Shown here piece after piece: positions 1 to 7,575 of a stretch of 8,638 nt of DNA. Below the pieces are notes generated by a model, which was not told the DNA's origin, did no database searches, and saw only the letters and a list, made by a program, of their open reading frames with translations. Position numbers and translations under genes: made by a program. Within the stretch, counting starts at the first letter, position 1. Every line of letters starts with the position of its first letter. The DNA is from Balneolaceae bacterium (GTDB taxonomy: Bacteria > Bacteroidota > Rhodothermia > Balneolales > Balneolaceae): assembly GCA_021767245.1 (NCBI GenBank), contig JAASTO010000106.1, forward strand, positions 1 to 8,638, in the 5' to 3' direction.

Positions 1-551
1 ATATGAGCGTGAGCGAGCTTGAAGCACGTAATTATTATCAACAGAATAAAGAGAAATTTACTCTCGAAGAGCAATACGTCCAATACCGGCATGTAGTAAC
101 AGAAACCATGGCAGATGCTCAGAACGCAAAGCGTGAACTAATGAGGGGAACCGATTGGGAAACCGTGGCAAAAAGATACTCCAAGTATGCGGATCTGAAG
201 ATCAGGGAGTCACAGAAATTCTGGCCTATTTCGATCTCAGGCGGTGATGTGAACATGCTGAACCGCTATTTGAGAGTTATTGGTCCTTCCGAGATCTCAC
301 CAATTTACCGCTCGGGCAATGAATATCATTTTGTACAGTTAATAGAAGAGCGACCTGAAGGCGACCACCCGGACCTGGATTGGTTGATCGAACAGATCCG
401 TGAATGGTTGACGCTCGAAAAACGTAAAAGAGCATTCAACACATACGTTAAGAATCTTTATCTTCAGGCACAGGCAAACAACGAAATTAAAATTTACAAT
501 CAATCTGAAGAAAGCAGCAGTGCTTTCGCAGATACCGTATCATTGAATTAA
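1..551 (+). CDS. Parvulin-like peptidyl-prolyl isomerase / SurA-type chaperone, 3' part only
   Basis: This is probably the C-terminal part of a periplasmic parvulin-family foldase cut by the window edge. The frame is open from the first bases. The ATG at position 3 is unlikely to be the true start, because the protein begins directly inside the family's helix-rich region (ELEARNYYQQNKEKF, the usual lead-in to a parvulin domain) and no signal peptide is present. From the ATG, residues about 22-116 form a parvulin-like domain (YRHVV at 28-32, DWETVAKRYS at 51-60, EYHFVQLIEERPEG at 107-120). The GG-x-LGW segment of active parvulins is not recognisable, so catalysis is doubtful and a holdase role is more likely. 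Residues 122-160 look like the long C-terminal helix that packs against the N-terminal domain in SurA-like proteins. The stop is 8 nt before the next gene, another parvulin protein, so the two are surely co-transcribed. Family assignment is good; the exact role is uncertain. Confidence 0.8.
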   Translation, partial: MSVSELEARNYYQQNKEKFTLEEQYVQYRHVVTETMADAQNAKRELMRGTDWETVAKRYSKYADLKIRESQKFWPISISGGDVNMLNRYLRVIGPSEISPIYRSGNEYHFVQLIEERPEGDHPDLDWLIEQIREWLTLEKRKRAFNTYVKNLYLQAQANNEIKIYNQSEESSSAFADTVSLN

Positions 552-559
552 ACTAACTG

Positions 560-1942
560 ATGAAGAAAACACTTTTTTTACTTCCACTTCTACTGATCAC
601 TTTTTTATCACTCACAGATCTTAATGCACAACAAAAACCGGTCTTGGCAGATCGCATTGTTGCTCACGTAAACGACAACATCATTTTAAAATCTGATATT
701 GATCAAAGTGTTGCTGATTACCTGCGCCAGGCACGTGTCTCAGGGCAAAACATCGAATTCAGTGAAGATCTCTGGTTTAACTTTCTTGAATCAGCGATCA
801 ATAACTATGTAATGCTTGAAAAGGCTGAGATCGATTCTATTACGGTTACAGATGATGAAGTTAACCTTCAAATGGATCAGCGCATACGTCAGCTTGTTTC
901 TCAGGCCGGTAGTGAGCGTGCTCTTGAACAAGCCTTTGGAAAGTCCATTATACAGCTTCGGGCTGATTTTAAGGAAGATTTCCGAGAGCAGATGATCGCT
1001 CAACGAGTTCAGCAACAGAAAATTCAATCCGTAAATATAACTCGGCCAGAAGTGGAAGAATTTTTCAATGCAATTCCTGCCGATTCTCTTCCCACTATAC
1101 CTGAACAGGTTGCGCTATCGCAAATTGTGGTTATTCCACCGGCAAAAGATGATGCCAAACAGGCCGCATTTGAGTTCGCAGAACAGCTGCGTGATTCTAT
1201 TGTGACACACGGCAAATCCATTGAGGAACTGGCACGACGCCATAGTGATGACCGTGGTTCAGCAGCTAATGGTGGAGCATTGCCGTTAATGTCGCTGAAC
1301 GAACTGGTATCAGAGTATTCCGCAGCAGCCTCTGCCCTTCAACCCGGTGGCATTTCAAAGGTTGTTGAAACTCAGTTTGGCTTTCATATCATTAAACTTA
1401 ACCGAAGAGTTGGTGACCAGATAGAAACTAATCACATTCTCATCTCTGTAGATAATGAACAACTTGATGAGGATTTTGCGATAGATAAGCTAAATACTCT
1501 TAGAGACAGCATCATGAATAATGAAGATGTTGAATTTGCCTCCGTAGCTCGTAAAGAAAGTGAAGATCCAAACACGGCACCATACGGAGGAAAGATCTTT
1601 GATCCACAAACCGGAGAGCGGCTCATTCCATTGAATCGCCTTGATCCTGCAATGTATCGCATTGTTCTTTTGATGGATGAAGTTGGATACATATCTGAAC
1701 CCCGATCCTTCACGCTCCAAAGCCAAAACAAGAAAGCTTATCGCATTGTGCGGCTAGATCAGCAGATCCCGGAACATATTGCCAACCTTGATCAGGATTA
1801 CGAAAGGATCAAAAATATTGCGCTTCAGCAAAAGCAAAATCGCGTTATGCAGCAATGGATAGAAGATCTTCGGGATGATGTATATATAGAATACAAAATC
1901 GATAGACCTGAAAATTCATCAGACCTGGAGACAACTCTATGA
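560..1942 (+). CDS. surA: SurA-like periplasmic chaperone / peptidyl-prolyl isomerase with two parvulin domains
   Basis: This protein probably escorts unfolded outer-membrane proteins through the periplasm. It has 460 residues, close to the usual SurA length of about 430-460. Residues 1-23 are a classic signal peptide (KK, then a Leu-rich core) ending at LNA|Q. Residues 28-165 match the SurA N-terminal helical domain, starting with DRIVAHVNDNIILKSDI. Parvulin domain 1 is about 183-282, with SDDRGSAANGGALPL and LQPGGISKVVETQFGFHIIKL. Parvulin domain 2 is about 290-398, with NHILIS, SEDPNTAPYGGKI and YRIVRL. Residues 405-447 form the returning C-terminal helix and strand. The ATG is chosen because the signal peptide starts there; no Shine-Dalgarno sequence is visible before it. 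The stop overlaps the moxR start (ATGA). The symbol is by family and gene order; paralogues with the same fold exist in these phyla, so orthology to E. coli surA is an inference. Confidence 0.9.
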   Translation: MKKTLFLLPLLLITFLSLTDLNAQQKPVLADRIVAHVNDNIILKSDIDQSVADYLRQARVSGQNIEFSEDLWFNFLESAINNYVMLEKAEIDSITVTDDEVNLQMDQRIRQLVSQAGSERALEQAFGKSIIQLRADFKEDFREQMIAQRVQQQKIQSVNITRPEVEEFFNAIPADSLPTIPEQVALSQIVVIPPAKDDAKQAAFEFAEQLRDSIVTHGKSIEELARRHSDDRGSAANGGALPLMSLNELVSEYSAAASALQPGGISKVVETQFGFHIIKLNRRVGDQIETNHILISVDNEQLDEDFAIDKLNTLRDSIMNNEDVEFASVARKESEDPNTAPYGGKIFDPQTGERLIPLNRLDPAMYRIVLLMDEVGYISEPRSFTLQSQNKKAYRIVRLDQQIPEHIANLDQDYERIKNIALQQKQNRVMQQWIEDLRDDVYIEYKIDRPENSSDLETTL

Positions 1943-2934
1943 GCGATGGTCAGGCAATTGATTCAGTAGATCTGGCTAATGAATTTCACCAGGTATTTCA
2001 TGAGATAAAAGCTGAAATTCACAAAGCTGTAATCGGACAGGAAAAGATCATTGAACTGCTTTTGATCAGCCTCTTTTCTAAAGGTCACTGTGTATTAGTG
2101 GGAGTTCCTGGTCTTGCTAAAACACTGCTCATCAGAACGTTGGCCCAATCACTCAATCTAACGTTTAATCGCATTCAGTTCACTCCCGACCTCATGCCGG
2201 GGGATATTACCGGAACAGAAGTGATTGAGGAAAACAAGGACTCAGGTCGTAAGGAATTTACCTTTATCAAGGGGCCTGTTTTTGCCAATATCGTACTTGC
2301 GGATGAGATAAATCGTACCCCTCCAAAAACGCAGGCAGCGCTTCTTGAGGGGATGCAGGAATATCATGTAACTACCGGTGGAAAAACCTACGAATTGGAT
2401 CAGCCTTTCTTTGTATTAGCTACTCAAAACCCCATTGAACAGGAAGGCACCTATCCTTTACCTGAAGCGCAGCTCGATCGTTTTATGTTCAATATTTGGG
2501 TGGATTACCCCTCTCTGGAAGAAGAAAAAGAGATCGTCAGTAAAACTACGGCCTACCAAAATATTCAGATCCACCCTTTACTGACCAAAGAGAAGATCCA
2601 GCAGCTACAAGCTTTGGTACGTGAGGTTCCTGTTCCTGAAAATGTGCTTGATTTTGCCGTTGAACTTGTTTCCAAAACAAGACCCGGCACCGAAATAGCA
2701 CCCGAATTTATTAACAAATACATGAGCTGGGGAGCTGGTCCCAGAGCCTCTCAATACCTGATCCTTGGCGGTAAAGCCCGGGCCCTATCTCAGGGTCGTT
2801 ATCACGTAACTGAAGCTGATATTAGGGAGCTTGCCATACCGGTATTGAGGCATCGTATCGTAAATAATTACGCTGCCGAAGCCGAAGGGTTTACCACCGT
2901 CAAACTGATCGAAATGCTTTTAGATCAGGCGTAG
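1939..2934 (+). CDS. MoxR-family AAA+ ATPase
   Basis: This is a cytoplasmic AAA+ ATPase of the MoxR class, a group that acts as chaperone-like motors helping to mature or activate protein complexes, usually together with VWA-domain proteins. Its 331 residues are the normal family length. Visible motifs are Walker A GVPGLAKT (55-62), Walker B IVLADEIN (118-125) with D122 and E123, sensor 1 ATQNP (161-165), the LPEAQLDRF segment (174-182) with the presumed arginine finger R181, and sensor 2 GPRAS (267-271). All key residues are present, so it should be active. The ATG overlaps the surA stop by 4 nt, and GGAG at 1927-1930 inside surA is a plausible ribosome site, so translation is probably coupled. 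The next gene, 23 nt downstream, encodes a VWA-like membrane protein that is its likely partner. The substrate is unknown. Confidence 0.95.
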   Translation: MSDGQAIDSVDLANEFHQVFHEIKAEIHKAVIGQEKIIELLLISLFSKGHCVLVGVPGLAKTLLIRTLAQSLNLTFNRIQFTPDLMPGDITGTEVIEENKDSGRKEFTFIKGPVFANIVLADEINRTPPKTQAALLEGMQEYHVTTGGKTYELDQPFFVLATQNPIEQEGTYPLPEAQLDRFMFNIWVDYPSLEEEKEIVSKTTAYQNIQIHPLLTKEKIQQLQALVREVPVPENVLDFAVELVSKTRPGTEIAPEFINKYMSWGAGPRASQYLILGGKARALSQGRYHVTEADIRELAIPVLRHRIVNNYAAEAEGFTTVKLIEMLLDQA

Positions 2935-2944
2935 TTCTTAGCTG

Positions 2945-2950
2945 AGGAGG
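2945..2950 (+). promoter_or_regulatory. Strong Shine-Dalgarno site for the VWA-like gene
   Basis: AGGAGG lies 7 nt before the ATG at 2958, an ideal match and spacing. It stands out because surA, mutL and the isocitrate dehydrogenase gene have no recognisable Shine-Dalgarno sequence. It fixes the start of the VWA-like gene and suggests independent, efficient initiation rather than coupling to moxR. Confidence 0.85.
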
Positions 2951-2957
2951 AATTGAC

Positions 2958-5066
2958 ATGGAATTTCATGGTTTTCAAAATACCCTCCCGGTTTTTATCA
3001 CGATACTGTTAGCTGGTGGATTGATCGCTCTTTCCTGGTTCTCATACAGTAAATTGAAAAGCATATCAAAAAGTGGCAGATGGTTGCTGATCTCATTACG
3101 GGCAGCTTCCTTGTTACTGGTTTTACTGCTTTTACTGAATCCCTATTTCTTTTCTTCACAACAGGTAGAGGTCAATCCAAAGATCTCGGTTTTCCTTGAT
3201 AATTCTGAAAGCACCACGATCTCTAAAAATGATTACGAGGGACTCAACTCTTACCGGAAGCTGCTCCAGGATCTGGATTTTGATCGATTCCAAAACGTTG
3301 AATTTGAGTTCCATTTATTTGATGAGGATGTTTCACCTGGTACACCTGACTCTTTAAATGGCAGCGGAGGTCAATCAAACTTATCAGCTCCTATTCAATC
3401 TATTCTCGAAATCGACGAAAATGTAAAAGCAGCTATTTTGATCTCTGATGGTATCATCACGTATGGTAAAAATCCCGTAGTGGATGCCTTTAATTCATCT
3501 ATTCCTATATATACCATTGGCATTGGAGATACGGCTGATATAATAGATGTAGCCGTGACTAACATCAATACCAATACTACCGGCTATACGAATACTTTGC
3601 ATACTATTGAAGCTGAGATCAATCAAACAGGTTATATGGGATCTGCAAGCAGTGTACAAATCCGCAGCGGAGAAACGATAGTAGACGAAAAAGAGATCAC
3701 TTTCGAGACCAATGATCAGTCTAAGACAGTGACTTTTGAGGTTCAATTGGATGAGGCCGGACTCAAACAGTATGAAATATTTACTCAAATTTTACCCGGT
3801 GAATGGTCAGAGGAAAATAACTCCTCCAATGTCTCGGTCGAAGTCATAGACAGCCGGATTAATATTGTGCATGTGGCATTCTCAATTCATCCGGATGTAA
3901 AAGCCCTGAGATCACTGATAGAATCTGATCAAAACAACAATTTGTACCCTTTGACCTGGACAGGAAATGGACGCTTTATTGAAGACATTCCCGACCTGGA
4001 ATCTTCAGAAATAGATCTGGCTATTGTTCATGGTCGACCTGATCCTTTTTCTAAACTCCCCTTTTTAAACGACCTCTCAAACATTCCTACTCTATTCCTT
4101 GAGTTGGGGAATGAAAATCCTTCAAGCACTAACTCAAGTCCCTGGAGTGATATTGCCCTAATAAATGGAGAATTGAGCTCTGTGTTCAACGTTCACTTAA
4201 ATCAGGCAATGAATGAAAATGAGCACTCAATTTTGGACATTCCGGACATTGATCTGGCGTCCCTACCCTCCTTATTCAGTTTGGGAAGAAGTGTTTCTGA
4301 TGAACCACGAGCCAATTCCCTTTATACCTTGACTTATAATCAAGTATCCACAGAATTTCCAGCTATTTCAGTGACGGAGATCGGAAATATACGCAGAGGT
4401 CATGTGTTACCCTGGGGGTGGTATAAACTGGCACAAAGTTCTTCCGAATCGGTTCGGGAATTTTATGAGGTACTATTTACAAACATGTTATCATGGCATT
4501 CAAATAGCCCGGATGACCGGTTATTGAGGGTTATTCCTGAAAATAAATTGGTCAATACGAATACAAACCCCATATTGAATGGGTTTTTAAGGAATGAACG
4601 TGGTGAAGCTGAAAGTGATGCCGTCATCGAAATTCAGCTTGAAGGGGAAAACTCAGCTTCGGGCATCTACAATATGAACAATGTTGGTAATGGCAGATAC
4701 CAGCTTGAGTTACCACAATTATCTGAAGGACTATACTCATTTACAGCAAATGCGAGAACAGCAGGTCGACTGATAGAAACTCAGGAAGGTGAATTTCTGA
4801 TATCCAATACAAGTAATGAGCTCAGTGAGGTGAACAGGAATGATAATATTTTGCAAGCAATAGCCACTAACTCAGGTGGGGTCTATTATTCGTATGATAA
4901 TATTGATGGTTTATGGGAAGAATTGAGCAAAACCGATCTTCTTTCAAAAGATATTGTGGATATTGAAAACTACATATTCCCGGTCAGAACCATCTATTGG
5001 TTTATTCTACTGACGTTACTGCTTGGAACCGAATGGTTCATCAGAAAACGTTACTCTTTACCTTAA
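2958..5066 (+). CDS. Membrane-anchored VWA-like protein with probable glutamine-amidotransferase-like fold, MoxR partner
   Basis: This 702-residue membrane protein probably works with the MoxR ATPase encoded just upstream; its biochemical function is unknown. Membrane spans are seen at about 10-30, 42-61 and 679-695, with the bulk between spans 2 and 3 likely periplasmic. A VWA-like domain runs from about 75 to 195. Its metal-site (MIDAS) motif DxSxS is intact (D81, S83, S85), SDG with D164 is present, and TIGIGD (186-191) is the usual final strand. The loop that normally has the MIDAS threonine reads SNLSAPI (140-146), so a serine may replace it. Residues about 200-297 look like a beta-sandwich. 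Residues about 301-510 look like a class I glutamine-amidotransferase-like fold (INIVHVAFSIHPDVKALRSL, then DLAIVHGRPD) without an evident catalytic Cys. Residues 525-615 look like another Ig-type domain. The end, NDNILQAIATNSGG, then a span and EWFIRKR, is typical of this protein class. It is the last gene of the operon. Confidence 0.8.
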   Translation: MEFHGFQNTLPVFITILLAGGLIALSWFSYSKLKSISKSGRWLLISLRAASLLLVLLLLLNPYFFSSQQVEVNPKISVFLDNSESTTISKNDYEGLNSYRKLLQDLDFDRFQNVEFEFHLFDEDVSPGTPDSLNGSGGQSNLSAPIQSILEIDENVKAAILISDGIITYGKNPVVDAFNSSIPIYTIGIGDTADIIDVAVTNINTNTTGYTNTLHTIEAEINQTGYMGSASSVQIRSGETIVDEKEITFETNDQSKTVTFEVQLDEAGLKQYEIFTQILPGEWSEENNSSNVSVEVIDSRINIVHVAFSIHPDVKALRSLIESDQNNNLYPLTWTGNGRFIEDIPDLESSEIDLAIVHGRPDPFSKLPFLNDLSNIPTLFLELGNENPSSTNSSPWSDIALINGELSSVFNVHLNQAMNENEHSILDIPDIDLASLPSLFSLGRSVSDEPRANSLYTLTYNQVSTEFPAISVTEIGNIRRGHVLPWGWYKLAQSSSESVREFYEVLFTNMLSWHSNSPDDRLLRVIPENKLVNTNTNPILNGFLRNERGEAESDAVIEIQLEGENSASGIYNMNNVGNGRYQLELPQLSEGLYSFTANARTAGRLIETQEGEFLISNTSNELSEVNRNDNILQAIATNSGGVYYSYDNIDGLWEELSKTDLLSKDIVDIENYIFPVRTIYWFILLTLLLGTEWFIRKRYSLP

Positions 5067-5078
5067 GCAATTTGCTGT

Positions 5079-5112
5079 AAAAAAGGATCATCAGTACACG
5101 TAGTGCTTGATC
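5079..5112 (-). terminator. Candidate weak terminator at the end of the histidine phosphatase gene
   Basis: Read on the - strand, GATCA (5112-5108) can pair with TGATC (5090-5086). A small inner stem CAC/GTG (5105-5103 with 5099-5097) sits within the loop, and six T residues follow (5084-5079). The stem overlaps the last codons of the phosphatase gene. The outer stem is only 5 bp and the structure is interrupted, so this is a tentative call. The same stem read on the + strand is followed by only TTT, so it would terminate the VWA operon poorly, yet I see no better terminator in the 24-nt gap between the convergent stops. Confidence 0.3.
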
Positions 5113-5612
5113 TTTGGCTCCATTCCCTCCTCAATTCTGACGATATACATATTGCTGTAATCATCCTCATCAAACTTCTCAAGGTCGTTATTACCCATAA
5201 CATGATTGATCAATTCAGGAGTACTGTTTGAGTGACCAACGATCATAACCGTTTCTCCCTTATGATTCTCCAGAAGCCGAGCTGCAAAGACTTCAAGATC
5301 TTTCGCGTCGTACGTAATGATCGGAAGCTCATATAAATTTGCTGTAGGTTGAGCCGTTTCCATGGTTCTCTTGTATGGTGTAGAGTAGATCTTATCAACT
5401 ACATCATAGTTTCTCAATAAGGTTACCAGCTTAAGTGCCCGTTTCTTTCCGGCTTCACTTAAAGAAGGGTCTTTGTCACCCGTTTGCGCCTTTTCAGCGT
5501 GACGCGTAAAAATGAGGACTGTTTCGTTATCAGAGATCGGATCTTCAACATGTTGAGTATGTGCCTCTGCAGAGAATAGAATTGTAAGTAAGCATACAAG
5601 TAGGAATTTCAT
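5091..5612 (-). CDS. Secreted histidine phosphatase (phosphoglycerate-mutase-like / SixA-like)
   Basis: This is a member of the histidine phosphatase superfamily, which transfers phosphate through a catalytic histidine. The substrate cannot be told from sequence. Its 173 residues begin with a signal peptide (MKFLLVCLLTILFSAEA, likely cut after AEA at 17), so it acts in the periplasm or outside. The catalytic motif is TRHAEKA, with R37 and nucleophile H38; the RHAEK form is common in the SixA-like and short secreted members, in place of RHG. R82 in STPYKRTMETA and H127 in VGHSNST complete the phosphate pocket. The small size indicates a minimal domain without the large cap of acid phosphatases or phytases. 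The ATG at 5612 gives the signal peptide, so the start is secure, although no Shine-Dalgarno sequence is seen. It lies 91 nt downstream of mutL on the same strand and could be read from that operon or from its own weak promoter. Confidence 0.9.
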   Translation of the reverse strand: MKFLLVCLLTILFSAEAHTQHVEDPISDNETVLIFTRHAEKAQTGDKDPSLSEAGKKRALKLVTLLRNYDVVDKIYSTPYKRTMETAQPTANLYELPIITYDAKDLEVFAARLLENHKGETVMIVGHSNSTPELINHVMGNNDLEKFDEDDYSNMYIVRIEEGMEPKIKHYVY

Positions 5613-5633
5613 GAGATCGATATTAAGGTGAGT

Positions 5634-5639
5634 ATCATA
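5634..5639 (-). promoter_or_regulatory. Possible -10 box for the histidine phosphatase gene
   Basis: TATGAT on the - strand matches 5 of 6 bases of the TATAAT consensus and lies 21 nt before the phosphatase ATG. The hexamer 17 nt upstream is a poor -35 match, so this is only a candidate. If real, it makes the phosphatase independent of mutL transcription. Confidence 0.2.
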
Positions 5640-5703
5640 ACATTTCCGTGACTTACGCAGAATAAAGAATTTGTTTCAAATCCATTGAAAATAGGCCTTT
5701 CAA

Positions 5704-7557
5704 TTATCTGAATCGTGCCTGTAATTCGTCCAGAGGGATATAACTGATGGTTGGTTTTTTTAACGGATCCAGGTAAGGTTGTTCACAAGCGAATAATTGA
5801 TCTACCAGGGACTCCATCTCTTCCTGTGTCAATTTCTTACCTCTGGGTATTGCGGCCTTGGAAGCAAAAGCAATGGCCAGTTTCTCACGGGCTTCAAGTT
5901 TAACCTTTTGTCCCAACTCCTGATACTGATGCAGCATAGACACCAGCACTTCTTCTTCATTACCAATCTCGATATCAGCAGGTACACCATTGATCATAGC
6001 CGTATTTCCACTCAATAATTGAACTGAAAAACCCATGCGCTGTATGATGGAGTGTAATTCTTTCAATAGGGTATAATCAGAGGCTGATAACTCAAGAGTT
6101 TGAGCAAATAAAAGCTGCTGAGTGCTTGGGAGAGCTTCCTCAGTAGCATTGATAGCTTTTTCAAAAATGATCCGTTTATGAGCCAAATGCTGATCAATAA
6201 CCGTCATTCCGGTTCTTGTCTGGGTCAGGATATAAGTGTTATGCAATTGCCAGAATCCCCTATCCTGTGTAACGGTTTTAGAAACACTTCTTTCGGTATC
6301 TCGTGAATTCTCATCACCGAAGCTGAAGTTCGGGGGATCACTTTCTTTACGGCTGTAAAGTCGGCCCGCAAACTCATCTCCCCTGCCTTTTACCGAACTG
6401 TCACCGGTATTGATACGGGAAGATATGTGCAGCCCTCCATCAGAACCTCTGCTCGTATTGGGAGGATTAAAACTGAAGCCCGCGTCAAACCCTTTTGACT
6501 GACTCCCACTCAGAAAAATATCTTCATCGTCTTGAATATCCGGAACCTGAAAATGTTTATTCAATGCCCGGTTAACTACAGAACGGGCAAGCTGGATCAC
6601 GCTGCGCTCATCCTCAAACTTGACCTCCATTTTTGAAGGATGAACGTTCACATCCACTTTCGAAGGATCAATATCAAAGAACAGCGCATAAAACGGATAC
6701 TCATTATTTCGTGTCCATGCATCATACAAACTTAGAATAACATGCGTGAGATACCGATGCTGAAAGGGACGGCCGTTGACAAACAAAAACTGTTCGCCAC
6801 GACTTTTTTTAGCCAATTTGGGGTCCGAAGCAAACCCATGGATCTTGACGTAACTCGTTTCCTCTCCAAATTCAATGAGGCTTGCTTTGTAAGAACTCCC
6901 AAAGATCTGTGTGACCCTTTGTTTCAGATCCTGAATGGGCAGGTCATAAATAATATCCCCGTCTGCTTCCACATAAAAAGCGACATCCGTATTTGCTAAG
7001 GCAGCATATTGTACCGTTCTGAGAATATGTCGCAGTTCTGTGACATCCGTCTTAAGAAATTGCCGCCGTGCCGGTACATTAAAGAATAAATTTCTAACTG
7101 CAATGGTAGTCCCATTATCTGTGGCTGTTGGTTTTATTTCCCTTTCCTCACCACCCCAAACTTCAAATTCCCAACCGTTTTCGTCTTCGGCCCTTTTGGT
7201 TTTTACGGTTACCTGAGAGACTGAAGCGATTGAAGCCATAGCTTCTCCTCGAAAACCGAGAGTACGGATCTTAAACAGATCATCCACCGAGTGGATCTTG
7301 GAGGTGGCGTGGCGTTCAAAGCATAGAGGCAGATCTTCTTTGCTCATACCACATCCGTTGTCCGTAACCTGGATCAGGGTTCGTCCGGCATTCTGTATAA
7401 GGATCTTTAACTGATCAGCCCCGGCATCAATGGCATTATCTAAAAGTTCTTTTACGACTGAAGCCGGGCGCTGAATAACTTCTCCCGCTGCGATCTTATT
7501 ACTGATCTCGGGAGGTAACTGATGAATGATAGATTCGCTGATTTGCGTGTCGCTCAA
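5704..7557 (-). CDS. mutL: DNA mismatch repair protein MutL, with degenerate endonuclease motifs
   Basis: MutL links mismatch recognition by MutS to strand removal. At 617 residues it is normal length. The N-terminal GHKL ATPase domain is complete: IAAGEVIQRPASVVKELLDN (22-41, with E37 and N41), DNGCG (66-70), TLGFRGEA (99-106), GTTIAVRNLFFNVPARRQFL (149-168) and DVNVHPSKMEVKF (302-314). A low-complexity Ser/Gly/Asp linker spans about 340-430, and the C-terminal dimerisation domain spans about 435-617. In that domain the endonuclease motif DQHA(x)2E(x)4E reads DQHLAHKRIIFE (455-466), so the first metal-site Glu is Lys461. CPHGRP is replaced by DPLKKPT (597-603). Nicking activity is therefore doubtful. 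The start is TTG at 7557: an in-frame stop lies four codons upstream and no ATG or GTG precedes the conserved region. No Shine-Dalgarno sequence is visible; the gene follows the small membrane protein gene by 18 nt, so translational coupling is plausible. Confidence 0.97.
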   Translation of the reverse strand: MSDTQISESIIHQLPPEISNKIAAGEVIQRPASVVKELLDNAIDAGADQLKILIQNAGRTLIQVTDNGCGMSKEDLPLCFERHATSKIHSVDDLFKIRTLGFRGEAMASIASVSQVTVKTKRAEDENGWEFEVWGGEEREIKPTATDNGTTIAVRNLFFNVPARRQFLKTDVTELRHILRTVQYAALANTDVAFYVEADGDIIYDLPIQDLKQRVTQIFGSSYKASLIEFGEETSYVKIHGFASDPKLAKKSRGEQFLFVNGRPFQHRYLTHVILSLYDAWTRNNEYPFYALFFDIDPSKVDVNVHPSKMEVKFEDERSVIQLARSVVNRALNKHFQVPDIQDDEDIFLSGSQSKGFDAGFSFNPPNTSRGSDGGLHISSRINTGDSSVKGRGDEFAGRLYSRKESDPPNFSFGDENSRDTERSVSKTVTQDRGFWQLHNTYILTQTRTGMTVIDQHLAHKRIIFEKAINATEEALPSTQQLLFAQTLELSASDYTLLKELHSIIQRMGFSVQLLSGNTAMINGVPADIEIGNEEEVLVSMLHQYQELGQKVKLEAREKLAIAFASKAAIPRGKKLTQEEMESLVDQLFACEQPYLDPLKKPTISYIPLDELQARFR

Positions 7558-7575
7558 TGGGTTAAATTATTAATT

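Noticed and set aside
791..1731. Several - strand frames opposite the surA-like gene (791-1027, 1024-1221, 1432-1731, 1490-1726)
   Set aside because: All lie within the well-supported surA-like coding frame and show no family motifs.
3495..3788. A 97-codon - strand frame inside the VWA-like gene
   Set aside because: It is a shadow of the 702-residue protein and has no recognisable motif.
5066..5076. Short inverted repeat AGCA/TGCT right after the VWA gene stop, as a terminator for the + operon
   Set aside because: A 4-bp stem with a 3-nt loop and no following T-run is too weak.
5685..5703. TTGAAA/TTTCAA inverted repeat directly after the mutL stop (- strand)
   Set aside because: The 6-bp stem is nearly all A/T and is not followed by a T-run, so I do not call a mutL terminator; read-through into the phosphatase gene is possible.
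5797..6999. Two + strand frames antisense to mutL (5797-6018 and 6742-6999)
   Set aside because: Both are opposite conserved MutL coding sequence and are shadows.
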